Shown piece by piece: positions 27,754-37,367 of a stretch of DNA of 64,000 nt (position 1 is the first letter of the stretch; each line of letters begins with the position of its first letter). This DNA is from Cryomorphaceae bacterium (GTDB taxonomy: Bacteria > Bacteroidota > Bacteroidia > Flavobacteriales_D > Crocinitomicaceae), in NCBI GenBank assembly GCA_027485415.1, contig JAIXRC010000014.1, positions 46,806 through 110,805 of the forward strand, in the 5' to 3' direction. Both the position numbers and the translations under genes were made by a program. Below the pieces are notes generated by a model. It did no database searches. It was given only the letters and a program-made list of their open reading frames with translations, and was not told the DNA's origin.

Positions 27754-28440
27754 TCAGTTGTCGGAGCTGAGTTTTTCGATTTCTATTTTCTCTTGATACC
27801 AACTTCCCGTAAGCCGAATTTGAGCTTTTTTAGTAGGGGAAAAGGTGTTGGTAATGGAAATTTTATGAAGAGGTTTGTCGGCATTTAAACTACTGGAATC
27901 TGCATACAGTATACCGGTTTTAAAAAATAATTCGGTTATTATTTCCGGAGCTTTCTGTGCATCAATGCCTTTTAAAGTATAGTTCTCCCATGAGCCTGAA
28001 AACCAATTTTTATCCTTTTTGTAAAGAAAGGGACGCGCTTTTCCTTTTAAACGCCGGTACGAATGGATGTCGGAATTTTCAAAATCAATATCGACAACAA
28101 AACTCTTTTCACGAAGTGCAATCAAACAATTGATGTTTTCCTGCTGAGGAAAGGCATTGTAAAAAACATAGATTTTTTCGTTTCCTTCACGCTGGCTATC
28201 GCTGAAGGAAATGCTGGCTCCTTCTATGAATTCTTTCAATTGAATTGGGCTAATGCGGTGTTGGATCAGATACAAAGAGTCGAGAGAATCTACAAAAATA
28301 ATTCGATCCAATACCGCCGATTTCACTCGGTTGCTAGGAGTCCAGGAACAACCTTTCTGTTGAAAAATGACTACAACGAAAATAAGACCTATTGCAAAGC
28401 CGATTCCATAATATTTCAGCCGCCTTAGGAAACTAGACAT
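27754..28440 (-). CDS. membrane-anchored conserved hypothetical protein
   Basis: N-terminal YYGIGFAIGLIFVVVIFQQKGC TM segment followed by a soluble domain. Confidence 0.7.
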   Translation of the reverse strand: MSSFLRRLKYYGIGFAIGLIFVVVIFQQKGCSWTPSNRVKSAVLDRIIFVDSLDSLYLIQHRISPIQLKEFIEGASISFSDSQREGNEKIYVFYNAFPQQENINCLIALREKSFVVDIDFENSDIHSYRRLKGKARPFLYKKDKNWFSGSWENYTLKGIDAQKAPEIITELFFKTGILYADSSSLNADKPLHKISITNTFSPTKKAQIRLTGSWYQEKIEIEKLSSDN

Positions 28441-28454
28441 GAAAGAATGGTATC

Positions 28455-28772
28455 CTAAAGTATTGCGTCCAGCTTAGATACAAGGGTTGCTTTCGGAACG
28501 GCACCAACCGATTTATCTACCACTTCACCTTTTTTAATGAAAAGAATGGTGGGAATATTTCGAACACCAAACTTCGTGGCGATTCCTGCATTTTCATCAA
28601 CGTTTACTTTTCCTATAATTGCGCGGTTTGCATATTCGGTATGAAGTTCATCCACTACTGGACCGATCATTCTGCAAGGTCCGCACCATTCCGCCCAAAA
28701 ATCCACTAGGACCGGTTTGTCAGAATTCATTACTAGTTCTTCGAAATTATTGTCGTTGATTTCTACTGCCAT
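28455..28772 (-). CDS. trxA: thioredoxin
   Basis: DFWAEWCGPCRMI; VRNIPTILFIKKGE. Confidence 0.96.
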   Translation of the reverse strand: MAVEINDNNFEELVMNSDKPVLVDFWAEWCGPCRMIGPVVDELHTEYANRAIIGKVNVDENAGIATKFGVRNIPTILFIKKGEVVDKSVGAVPKATLVSKLDAIL

Positions 28773-28787
28773 GGTTTATGATTTTAT

Positions 28788-31640
28788 TCACTGCAAAAGT
28801 ACATTTTTTTTTAACGCTTTGTCCAGATCAATTTGTTCTTTGAGAAATTTTGCAGTTAATGAGCTGTCCTTGAATTCCTCAATCAATTGTTCCGGACTCC
28901 CCTTCGCAATGATTTTTCCTCCTTTTTTTCCTCCCTCTGGGCCCATATCCACCAGGTAATCTGCGCATTTAATGATGTCCATATTATGCTCTATTACCAA
29001 TACGGTGTTGCCCTCGTTGACTAATCGCTGCAATACATCAAGCAACATTTTGATGTCTTCAAAATGCAAGCCTGTAGAAGGTTCGTCTAACAGATAGATC
29101 GTTTTTCCGGTCGCTTTTTTACACAATTCAGCCGCTAATTTGATCCGTTGTGCTTCACCTCCCGATAGGGTGGTGGAGGGTTGGCCTAAGGTTAAGTATC
29201 CAAGCCCAACACTTTTAAGGGTGGCAAGTATTTTTTGAATTTTAGGTACGGACTCAAAAAAGGAAACGGCTTCTTCAATGGGTAGGTTCAGTACATCGGA
29301 TATGCTCTTACCTTTAAATTTAACTTGCAAGGTTTCGTCGTTATACCTTTTTCCTTGGCATACTTCGCACGTTACATAAACATCAGGCAAAAAATTCATT
29401 TCAACAAGACGCAAACCTCCGCCGTTGCAGGTTTCACATTTTCCACCGGCTACATTGAAAGAAAACCTACCGGGTTTATATCCACGAATTTGAGCCTCGG
29501 GAAGCGAGGCAAATAAGCTCCTTATTTCATCAAATACTTTGGTGTAGGTTACAGGATTCGACCTGGGTGTTCTGCCTATCGGGCTTTGATCGATGTTGAT
29601 AACTTTATCAATGTGCTCGAGCCCTTCAATGCGGTCAAATGGAAGGGGGAAATAGGATCCGCCGTAAATATGGCGCATCAAAAGGGGGTAAAGCGTTTGA
29701 TTGATTAACGTAGATTTCCCGGAGCCAGAAACCCCTGTTATGCACGTTAGGGTTCCAAGCGGAATGGAAAGATTTACGGATTTCAGGGTGTTCCCCGTGG
29801 CGTTTTTTAGTTGCAGCCATTGCCCATTTCCCGAACGGCGATGAGGGGAATAGTCTATGCTTTTTCGTCCACTCAAATACTCGGCAGTTAGGGTGTTGGA
29901 ATCCAGTAAGCCATTATACGTTCCTGCATAACATATCGAACCGCCAAGTACTCCAGCCTTGGGACCTATATCTACTACGCAATCAGCTGATTCCATCATG
30001 TCTCGATCATGTTCAACGACTAATACCGTATTGCCTGAATCTTTGAGTTTCAGCAATGCCTGAATTAACCTTTGGTTGTCGCTTTGATGCAATCCAATGG
30101 AAGGTTCATCCAAAATATACAGTACATTAATTAATTCACTGCCGATCTGTGTGGCGAGTCGGATGCGCTGCGCTTCGCCGCCCGATAAACTTCGGGTGGG
30201 TCTACTCAGATTCAAATAACCAAGTCCCACATCGAGGATGAATGAGAGACGTGCTTGAATTTCTTTGATGATTTCGCGTGCAATCAACCTTTTGTCGGCA
30301 GATAAATACTGATCAATATTACTAACCCATGAGGCTAAATCTTCCAAATCCATTTGACCTAATTCACCGATATTTTTCGTGCCAATCCGGTAATGTAATG
30401 CTTCTTGCTTCAAACGAAAACCGCCGCATTCCGGACAAGTTGTTTTTTCCATGAATTGTTTAATCCACTGCATCATGGTAGGGTCGCCGTCGTCTTTATA
30501 CTTCAGTATGAACGGAATCAATCCTTCAAAACGTTCTTCCGGCTGTTTTGCGCTGAGTTCCATATCCTCATTGCCGTAAAGAATCAAATTGATTTCATGT
30601 TCTAAAAAATCATTCAAAGGGGTGTTAAGCGAATGATTCAAGGAACTTACGACCCGGTTGAGTTTTTCAAAAAACCAATTGTTTTTAAAGCTCCCTAATG
30701 GAGCCAGCGCTCCACCTTTGATCGATTTGCCACGATCAGGAATGATTTTTTGGACATCAACGGCACTTATTTCACCCAGTCCGTTGCATTTGGAACATGC
30801 TCCATACGGAGAGTTGAATGAAAAAAGATTAGGCTCAGGTTCCGGATAGGAAATACCCGTGGTTGGACACATTAGGCTTCGGCTAAAAAAAGCGAGGTCC
30901 TCGTTGTCCATATCCACCACCATCAGAGTTCCTCCACCTAATTTCATGGAAATTTGAAGGGCACTGAGTAGTCGTCCCTCTTCCAGCGAACCTTTTTTGA
31001 ATCGGTCCACCACAATTTCAATGTCGTGGGTTTTGTAACGGTCCAGTTTAAGACCTGGGGTTAGGTTAATAATTTTCCCGTCAATTCTCGCTTTTGAATA
31101 TCCTTGACGTACGATTTGTTCTAAGAGTTCTTTGTAGTGACCTTTTCGAGCACGGATTTTCGGGGCCAGTATTGCGACATTCTTTGTTTGGTATTTTTCA
31201 AGGATGATTTCGCAGATTTGATGGTCCGTATATTTTACCATCAGTTCTCGGGTGTTCAAGGAATAAGCATCCGCCACTCGGGCAAAAAGGAGTCTTAGAA
31301 AGTCATTCAATTCTGTTATGGTTCCAACGGTAGACCGCGGAGATCGACCGGTTGTTTTTTGCTCTATTGCAATTACTGGGCTTAAACCGTCAATCTTATC
31401 GACATCAGGTCGTTCCAGACCTCCGATAAATTGCCTAACATAGGATGAGAAAGTTTCAATGTACCGCCTTTGTCCTTCTGCAAAAATGGTATCGAAGGCC
31501 AAAGAACTCTTACCGCTACCGCTGAGGCCAGTGAAAACGATGAGTTCATTCCTGTTCAAGGTTAGGTCGAAGTTCTTAAGATTGTGCGTTCTAGCACCGT
31601 AAATAGCAATCTTTTTATGCTCCGTCATAATGTCGTTCAT
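28788..31640 (-). CDS. uvrA: excinuclease ABC subunit A
   Basis: GLSGSGKSSLAFDTIFAEGQRRY, SLSGGEAQRIRLATQIGS, zinc-finger CxxC pairs, GVSGSGKSTL. Confidence 0.98.
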   Translation of the reverse strand: MNDIMTEHKKIAIYGARTHNLKNFDLTLNRNELIVFTGLSGSGKSSLAFDTIFAEGQRRYIETFSSYVRQFIGGLERPDVDKIDGLSPVIAIEQKTTGRSPRSTVGTITELNDFLRLLFARVADAYSLNTRELMVKYTDHQICEIILEKYQTKNVAILAPKIRARKGHYKELLEQIVRQGYSKARIDGKIINLTPGLKLDRYKTHDIEIVVDRFKKGSLEEGRLLSALQISMKLGGGTLMVVDMDNEDLAFFSRSLMCPTTGISYPEPEPNLFSFNSPYGACSKCNGLGEISAVDVQKIIPDRGKSIKGGALAPLGSFKNNWFFEKLNRVVSSLNHSLNTPLNDFLEHEINLILYGNEDMELSAKQPEERFEGLIPFILKYKDDGDPTMMQWIKQFMEKTTCPECGGFRLKQEALHYRIGTKNIGELGQMDLEDLASWVSNIDQYLSADKRLIAREIIKEIQARLSFILDVGLGYLNLSRPTRSLSGGEAQRIRLATQIGSELINVLYILDEPSIGLHQSDNQRLIQALLKLKDSGNTVLVVEHDRDMMESADCVVDIGPKAGVLGGSICYAGTYNGLLDSNTLTAEYLSGRKSIDYSPHRRSGNGQWLQLKNATGNTLKSVNLSIPLGTLTCITGVSGSGKSTLINQTLYPLLMRHIYGGSYFPLPFDRIEGLEHIDKVINIDQSPIGRTPRSNPVTYTKVFDEIRSLFASLPEAQIRGYKPGRFSFNVAGGKCETCNGGGLRLVEMNFLPDVYVTCEVCQGKRYNDETLQVKFKGKSISDVLNLPIEEAVSFFESVPKIQKILATLKSVGLGYLTLGQPSTTLSGGEAQRIKLAAELCKKATGKTIYLLDEPSTGLHFEDIKMLLDVLQRLVNEGNTVLVIEHNMDIIKCADYLVDMGPEGGKKGGKIIAKGSPEQLIEEFKDSSLTAKFLKEQIDLDKALKKNVLLQ

Positions 31641-32563
31641 GGACGAAAGGGGGTAAATTGCGAGGAGCTATTGGGAAGTTCAACCTCGCATGGCACGGAG
31701 GTTCGACTTAGTTTATTTCCCAGAATCCAAGGGTTGAGTAGGCGAATGGTTTTTCGATTCGTCCCTTGTTTTTTCGACCATAGCGCCAAATTATCAATGG
31801 GTTCGCTCACCGTGATTTTTCGCGTTTCGTAGGGTGGATAACCCGCATTGGGGGCAAGGTAATATCCATAGGCCTTTGGGTTTTCCATTATAAGCTTCAT
31901 TGCCATAATTCTGAAAACATAACGGGCTGTCTCGTTGTTCATTTCCGTGTCAAAAAAATGGGTTACACCCTGAATTCGCATATCCTGTGCCAACCCGCCC
32001 GCGCCTCGATTGTAAGCAGCACACGCGTTAATCCAATCTCCAAATTTATCGTGGTTTTCTTTGATGAGCTTGCAGGCAGCACGGGTACTTTTTTCGACGT
32101 TCAAGCGTTCATCGATTTCAGCCGTAATCTTGAGGCCATATTCCGGGGCTGTGAATGGCATGAATTGCCAAAAACCAGCAGCTCCTACAGGACTAGTTGC
32201 ATTGGATAAATTACTTTCTATCACACATAAATACTTGAAATCGTCGGGTACCTTTTCCTCTTTTAAAATGCGTTCGATTAATGGGAAATACCGGCGCGAT
32301 TTTTTAAGGGCCAAGTGGGTGCTGCTTTGAAAGTACATATTGACCAAAATCTCACGGTCTAAACGTTCGACTAAATCAAGTTCTTGAAGGTTAATTTTTT
32401 GATTAAAAAATGAAACGGTAGTGGGGGTTAATGGAATAACCTTTGCATTTTTCGGGGCAATTGCGTTATCCGCAGTGGAGGGAGATTCTTGTCGACAAGC
32501 AAGAGCAAAAAGGAGCGGAATGAAACGAAGAAAATAAAGTGTTTTATGGAATTTTTCGACCAT
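31637..32563 (-). CDS. SLT-type lytic transglycosylase lipoprotein
   Basis: Lipobox LFALAC; ESNLSNATSPVGAAGFWQFMP; AYNRGAGGL. Confidence 0.88.
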   Translation of the reverse strand: MVEKFHKTLYFLRFIPLLFALACRQESPSTADNAIAPKNAKVIPLTPTTVSFFNQKINLQELDLVERLDREILVNMYFQSSTHLALKKSRRYFPLIERILKEEKVPDDFKYLCVIESNLSNATSPVGAAGFWQFMPFTAPEYGLKITAEIDERLNVEKSTRAACKLIKENHDKFGDWINACAAYNRGAGGLAQDMRIQGVTHFFDTEMNNETARYVFRIMAMKLIMENPKAYGYYLAPNAGYPPYETRKITVSEPIDNLALWSKKQGTNRKTIRLLNPWILGNKLSRTSVPCEVELPNSSSQFTPFRP

Positions 32564-33614
32564 TTTGAAGGTGCGTTTTTTGGAACAAAAAATAGAACAG
32601 TATCAGCAAAGGAAGGAACAATATGAGCAATTCGTAATAGTATCCTTTTTTATCGAGGTAAAAAGTTAAAAATCCTAACCCCGAAAAAAAAGCTGAATTG
32701 ACAAGAAAAAATTTAAAAACGTGTTTTTCAGAATATCCAAAATATGCCAAGTGATGGGTTGTGTGGTCCTTGCCTCCTTTAAACGGTGATTTACGAGCTT
32801 TAATTCTGTTGAAAATAACCGTAAACGTATCAATTAGTGGAAGAGCTAATAGCAAAGACATGGTTAGAAATTTTATCCAAAAAGCCTCAGTAAATCCTGA
32901 AGAATCATCCCAAACCATGTGGACGGAGAAAAAGGCTACGATATAGCCAACGAGTTGGCTTCCTGAATCTCCCATGAACATCTTTGAAGGGGGCTTATTG
33001 AACCATAAAAAACCAAACAAGGCAGCCATGAATCCAATCAATAGAAAATGAAAGACGGTAAAACCCGAACCATGTACAAAAACGTCAATGCAAAAAATAC
33101 CCATAAAAAAGGAAAGCGAAGTACCAGCTGCAATCCCATCCATATTATCAAGCATGTTGATGGAGTTCATCAATCCAACAGTCCAAACTACCGTTAAAAA
33201 GGCATTCAACTCAAAATATGGAGTAAGTGAAATGGTGTTATTGGACATCACAATTAACACCCCACATGCTGCTTGAGCGATTAGTTTGAAAAAAGGAAAA
33301 GTATCGTAGGCATCGTCTAAGAGGCCCATAGTAAAGGAAAGCAACAACCCGAGGAAAAACATTAAAAATACTTGTTGACCGAAAACGTTTTCATGAGAAT
33401 GAGTGACCAAATAAATGAAAACTGCTAATGTGATACTTATAAAAAGTGTAATACCTCCTAAGGACGGTTTTTGTTGTTGATTCCATCGGGAAAGGATGTT
33501 GTTTTTACCTCGGATTCCGAGGTTCGATGCGAATTTCAAAACGAGTTGATTTAACCCGATAGAAACTATAAAAATTAGTATAAAAATACAAACCAGTTTA
33601 ATTATAGGATTCAT
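32544..33614 (-). CDS. MraY/WecA-family undecaprenyl-phosphate sugar-1-phosphate transferase
   Basis: Multi-TM; LLDDAYDTF, NMLDNMDGIAAG, MFMGDSGSQLVGY, DHTTHHL. Confidence 0.9.
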   Translation of the reverse strand: MNPIIKLVCIFILIFIVSIGLNQLVLKFASNLGIRGKNNILSRWNQQQKPSLGGITLFISITLAVFIYLVTHSHENVFGQQVFLMFFLGLLLSFTMGLLDDAYDTFPFFKLIAQAACGVLIVMSNNTISLTPYFELNAFLTVVWTVGLMNSINMLDNMDGIAAGTSLSFFMGIFCIDVFVHGSGFTVFHFLLIGFMAALFGFLWFNKPPSKMFMGDSGSQLVGYIVAFFSVHMVWDDSSGFTEAFWIKFLTMSLLLALPLIDTFTVIFNRIKARKSPFKGGKDHTTHHLAYFGYSEKHVFKFFLVNSAFFSGLGFLTFYLDKKGYYYELLILFLPLLILFYFLFQKTHLQNGRKIP

Positions 33615-33616
33615 AA

Positions 33617-34156
33617 TTAAAACGGGCTATTATAGTTCGCGAATAGGATTCCTTTTTGATCTTTATCAGAAATTAAAGGGTGATTTATTGGCCATGGAAT
33701 TTTCAAGTGTGGATCGTTCCAAAGAAGGGTTTCTTCATTGGTAGGGGCGTAATATTCCGTGCACTTATAACTGAAAAGAGTGTTTTCTTCTAAGGTCAAA
33801 AACCCGTGAGCAAATCCCGGAGGAATATAAAATTGTTTGCCGTTTTCCGCGGATAATTCAATGAGCACAAATTTGCCGTAGGTAGATGATTCCTTTCGTA
33901 AATCTACCGCAACATCCAATACACTTCCTGAAAGAACCTGTACTAATTTGCCTTGTGCAAAAGGAGGTGTTTGAAAATGTAATCCGCGAAGCACCCCTTT
34001 GCGGGATAATGAAACATTGTCTTGCAAGAATTTTCGACCAAGCAAGGAGGTGTAATTATCCTGGTGGAAGTACTCGAAAAAGTAACCTCTCTCGTCCGCA
34101 TACCTTTTCGGATGAAGGCAAATTAATCCTTCGATGTCGAAACGTTCTTCCCTCAT
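33617..34156 (-). CDS. rfbC: dTDP-4-dehydrorhamnose 3,5-epimerase
   Basis: DERGYFFEYFH, QDNVSLSRKGVLRGLHFQ, YIPPGFAHGFL, YKCTEYYAP. Confidence 0.95.
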   Translation of the reverse strand: MREERFDIEGLICLHPKRYADERGYFFEYFHQDNYTSLLGRKFLQDNVSLSRKGVLRGLHFQTPPFAQGKLVQVLSGSVLDVAVDLRKESSTYGKFVLIELSAENGKQFYIPPGFAHGFLTLEENTLFSYKCTEYYAPTNEETLLWNDPHLKIPWPINHPLISDKDQKGILFANYNSPF

Positions 34157-36597
34157 GCTCCCTTTTTTGTGTGAGATTTTTTCCTTTTAGTGAAAAGTAA
34201 TTTGCGCACCCGAGTAAGCAAGCCCTCCTTCTGATCGTCCGAGTAATACCCTCCATATCCGTAACCATAGCCATAGCCATAGCCATATCCATACCCGTAC
34301 CCATACCCGTATCCGTAGATTCCAGCATTGGTAGGTACCGCGTTTAGGATAACATTTATTTTGTGGATTTTTTGAATGTTGAAAAGGTTCAAAATTTGGT
34401 CTGCAAAGGCGCGTTTGGAATAGTTGGCTTTAAAAACATAAATGGGAATATCTACTTGTGTTAGGATTTTGATACCATCGGAAACCACACCAATTGGTGG
34501 ATTATCGATGAATATAACATCGTAGTCATTTTTGAGACGATCAAGACACGCGTAGAATTCTTGGCTTTGAATAAGGTCAGAAGGATTAGGGGGTATGGGG
34601 CCAGCCGTAATAAAATCCAAATTGGGGATATTGGACGTTTGAATTGCACTTTCCAAGGGTATAAGTCCAGAAAGTACTTGACTCATTCCCATTTCATTCT
34701 CCACTTTAAAACCGTGGTGTACTTTTGGTTTTCTTAAATCTAAGTCAAGCAGTATACAACGTTTTCCGCTTAAAGCAAACGTAGACGCCAAGTTTAATAT
34801 AACGAACGTTTTGCCTTCTCCAGAAACCGACGAGGATACAGCCACTGTTCGGACTTCACTATTAATGAAATTCATGTTGGACTTAACGTTTCTAATGGAT
34901 TCGGCTAATCGAGATTTTGGAGATTCGTTAACCACTACTTCCGAGTATTTCATTTTGTTTTTATGCAATGGAACCGTTCCCAAAACGGTCGCATTTTCAG
35001 GCAGCAAGGATTTGAGATCTTGAAGGGAAGTAATTTCATTGTAAAATAAGTACTTAAGGAAAAGAAAGCCGAATCCGATGAGCATAGCAAGGATTCCTGC
35101 AATGATATAGGTTAGTCTTTTATTGGGACTTATGGGTTGAAATGGAAGTTCAGGACGACTCAATAATTGAGTACTCGTTGAATACCCAGCATTGAGGAGC
35201 TGAAACTCAATTTTTCGTTCAATGAATTTATTGAAATAACCGCGGTTTAACTCCTCCATGTATTTTAAACGGTTAAATTCGATTTTTTTGTCCGGCAATC
35301 CCATGAGTTTCGCTTGATAAAAATCCACTTGCTCACTCAATTGTTTTTTCTCTGTAAACAAGCGCTCACGTATTATATTGAGGCTTTTGTGAATTAACTG
35401 TAAGTTGTTTTCAATCCTTCGATTTATCAGCTGAACCTTATTGCTTTCGTAGGAAATATCCTGTGAAATATCTTCTTTGGTTTCCAAAAGTTTATTCAAT
35501 TCTTCTACCTGACGCGTAAAGGCCCCTTCAAAACTTCTCTTTCCAATAATTTGAGGTAAAATCTTGTAAAGGTCGGGTCGCGTTAATTGGTTGTTTATAA
35601 GGCTTTTCAAATAACCTATGGTGTATATTTCCTCGTTGATCTCAGCGAGCTTTAATGAATAACCGTTCAAATTGGTGGTAATATTGTTCTCTTCGTATTC
35701 GATACTTGGCAATCCTTCACGACGTTGAAACAAACTCAGACTGTCTTTAGATCCTCCCAGAACACCTGATAATGAATCCAGTTGAGAATTAATAAAACTG
35801 AGCGTTTTTAGGTTTTCCTCCTGATGTTTGGTTTTTTCAAAGGTGAAATAGCTAGTGATAATCGATTGAATGAGGTCAAAGGTGAGTTTTCGATTTTCAT
35901 TGCGAAATGAAATTTCGATGGTTTTAGCGTTCTCATCAATAGGCTTAATCGTAAGCCCAGCTTGAAATTCCTTGAGAAGTTGCCTTGGGTTATTGAAAAC
36001 AAAATATATGTTTCCATCTTCGATTAATTTTGAAAATGCAGCGGCATCACGGCTGTTAATCTTTATGTGAAACAAAGTGTTTTGAAGCTCCTTACCTAAT
36101 ATGCCACTCAAAGTTCTTTTTTGACCTTTGTAGGAGTAACTCAATTCGAAACTCGTAGAATTCGTTTTTTTAAAGAATACCTTTGAGCCGCAAAAACTGG
36201 AATCCTTGAGTTCATAGGTGATAATTGAGAATGGCGTAACCCCGTATAAATTCTCTGTCAGCAATTGGCCATCGTTGAAGATGCTTGTGTTTAAGTACAA
36301 CCGTTGAATCGCTTGATCTAAAAGTACTGGGGATTTTAGTAATTCAATTTGTTCAGATAAATTTGGGCCTTCTACGATATTAGAGGGTTGTTCTAGGATT
36401 TTTTGCGTTTTATTCTCGGAAAGTAACTGAAGAACGGCCTTGCTCTCGTAAATAGGCTTTTTGTAACGAAGGTATAAGAAGGTCGTTCCAAAAACGGCAA
36501 GGAATACTATGATGGGTTTGTACCAATTCCTTGTTAAAACATTCCTTAGAATTATCGGGTTGAAATGGTCATTAATCCTGCGAGATTTTCCTTCCAT
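34153..36597 (-). CDS. polysaccharide copolymerase / BY-kinase (Wzc-like)
   Basis: Wzz-type N-terminus; Walker A SGEGKTFVILNLA, Walker A' LLDLDLRKPKVH, Walker B DVIFIDNPP; C-terminal (YG)11 tail. Confidence 0.93.
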   Translation of the reverse strand: MEGKSRRINDHFNPIILRNVLTRNWYKPIIVFLAVFGTTFLYLRYKKPIYESKAVLQLLSENKTQKILEQPSNIVEGPNLSEQIELLKSPVLLDQAIQRLYLNTSIFNDGQLLTENLYGVTPFSIITYELKDSSFCGSKVFFKKTNSTSFELSYSYKGQKRTLSGILGKELQNTLFHIKINSRDAAAFSKLIEDGNIYFVFNNPRQLLKEFQAGLTIKPIDENAKTIEISFRNENRKLTFDLIQSIITSYFTFEKTKHQEENLKTLSFINSQLDSLSGVLGGSKDSLSLFQRREGLPSIEYEENNITTNLNGYSLKLAEINEEIYTIGYLKSLINNQLTRPDLYKILPQIIGKRSFEGAFTRQVEELNKLLETKEDISQDISYESNKVQLINRRIENNLQLIHKSLNIIRERLFTEKKQLSEQVDFYQAKLMGLPDKKIEFNRLKYMEELNRGYFNKFIERKIEFQLLNAGYSTSTQLLSRPELPFQPISPNKRLTYIIAGILAMLIGFGFLFLKYLFYNEITSLQDLKSLLPENATVLGTVPLHKNKMKYSEVVVNESPKSRLAESIRNVKSNMNFINSEVRTVAVSSSVSGEGKTFVILNLASTFALSGKRCILLDLDLRKPKVHHGFKVENEMGMSQVLSGLIPLESAIQTSNIPNLDFITAGPIPPNPSDLIQSQEFYACLDRLKNDYDVIFIDNPPIGVVSDGIKILTQVDIPIYVFKANYSKRAFADQILNLFNIQKIHKINVILNAVPTNAGIYGYGYGYGYGYGYGYGYGYGYGGYYSDDQKEGLLTRVRKLLFTKRKKSHTKKGA
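34252..34317 (-). repeat. in-frame hexanucleotide repeat encoding (Tyr-Gly)11
   Basis: Eleven TAY-GGN codon pairs in the BY-kinase C-terminus. Confidence 0.95.
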
Positions 36598-36599
36598 TG

Positions 36600-37367
36600 C
36601 TAATACCTTAATACAATATTAAATACGGTGAATCCAATGGAAAAAAGATTCAGCCAAGGGGTAACTTCTTTAAGTGCAGTTTGAAGTTTTCGAGGATGGT
36701 AATTTACCACGATAATATCATGATTTTGAACCAGTGTTTCGCCAACACGGATTTGATCAATGTTGGATAAATCCAATTGATATACATGGCGTTTTCCATC
36801 GATAGTTCTCAATAAATGCACTTCGTTCGATTTCGCTTTTTCCTTGAGTCCTCCCCCCATGGCGATCACCTCAAGTACCGTAGTATTGTTGTTTTTCAAA
36901 GGTAAACTCTTTCCATCGTTACTCCCACAAAACAGGATGACCCGTTGATTGCTAATTTCAACGACTACAAAGGGTTTTTTTATTTTTTTTGATAATTCAA
37001 CTTGGAGTAATTCTTGAACCTCTTGGCAAGTTTTATTGCCTACCATGAATTCACCAACCATGGGGAAGTTGATGGCACCCTTGGAATTTACCTCGTATTC
37101 TTGCGTATTGTTGATCGAGACGTTTTCTTCGCTTGAGGATGTTTTTGCTAACAAAAGTGACTCACCTTCGTTGGGATAAAAATGTATCGTTAAACGATCA
37201 CCAGGAACAATCTTCTGCGTATGGATTACGGGAGGTAGTGTATCGAACGTCGTTTTTGAGTCTTTGTCGTAGAATAAGATCCTGTTGGAATTTAAAGTGC
37301 GACAAGACAACAAGGTGCTACAACAAATTAACCCAATGACGGCACGAAAAATACTATGGCTTTTCAT
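36600..37367 (-). CDS. polysaccharide export protein (Wza-like, Poly_export/SLBB)
   Basis: Lipobox LLSC; IVPGDRLTIHFYPNE; VLEVIAMGGGLKEKA; QNHDIIVVNYHPRKL. Confidence 0.85.
   Translation of the reverse strand: MKSHSIFRAVIGLICCSTLLSCRTLNSNRILFYDKDSKTTFDTLPPVIHTQKIVPGDRLTIHFYPNEGESLLLAKTSSSEENVSINNTQEYEVNSKGAINFPMVGEFMVGNKTCQEVQELLQVELSKKIKKPFVVVEISNQRVILFCGSNDGKSLPLKNNNTTVLEVIAMGGGLKEKAKSNEVHLLRTIDGKRHVYQLDLSNIDQIRVGETLVQNHDIIVVNYHPRKLQTALKEVTPWLNLFSIGFTVFNIVLRY

Noticed and set aside
27754-28440. Assignment of this protein to a named DUF
   Set aside because: It resembles membrane-anchored Bacteroidetes hypotheticals but I could not recall a family signature with confidence, so it is left as hypothetical.
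34056-34328. Minus ORF MLESTDTGMGTGMDMAMAMAM...
   Set aside because: Out-of-frame reading of the (YG)n repeat and the rfbC 5' end.
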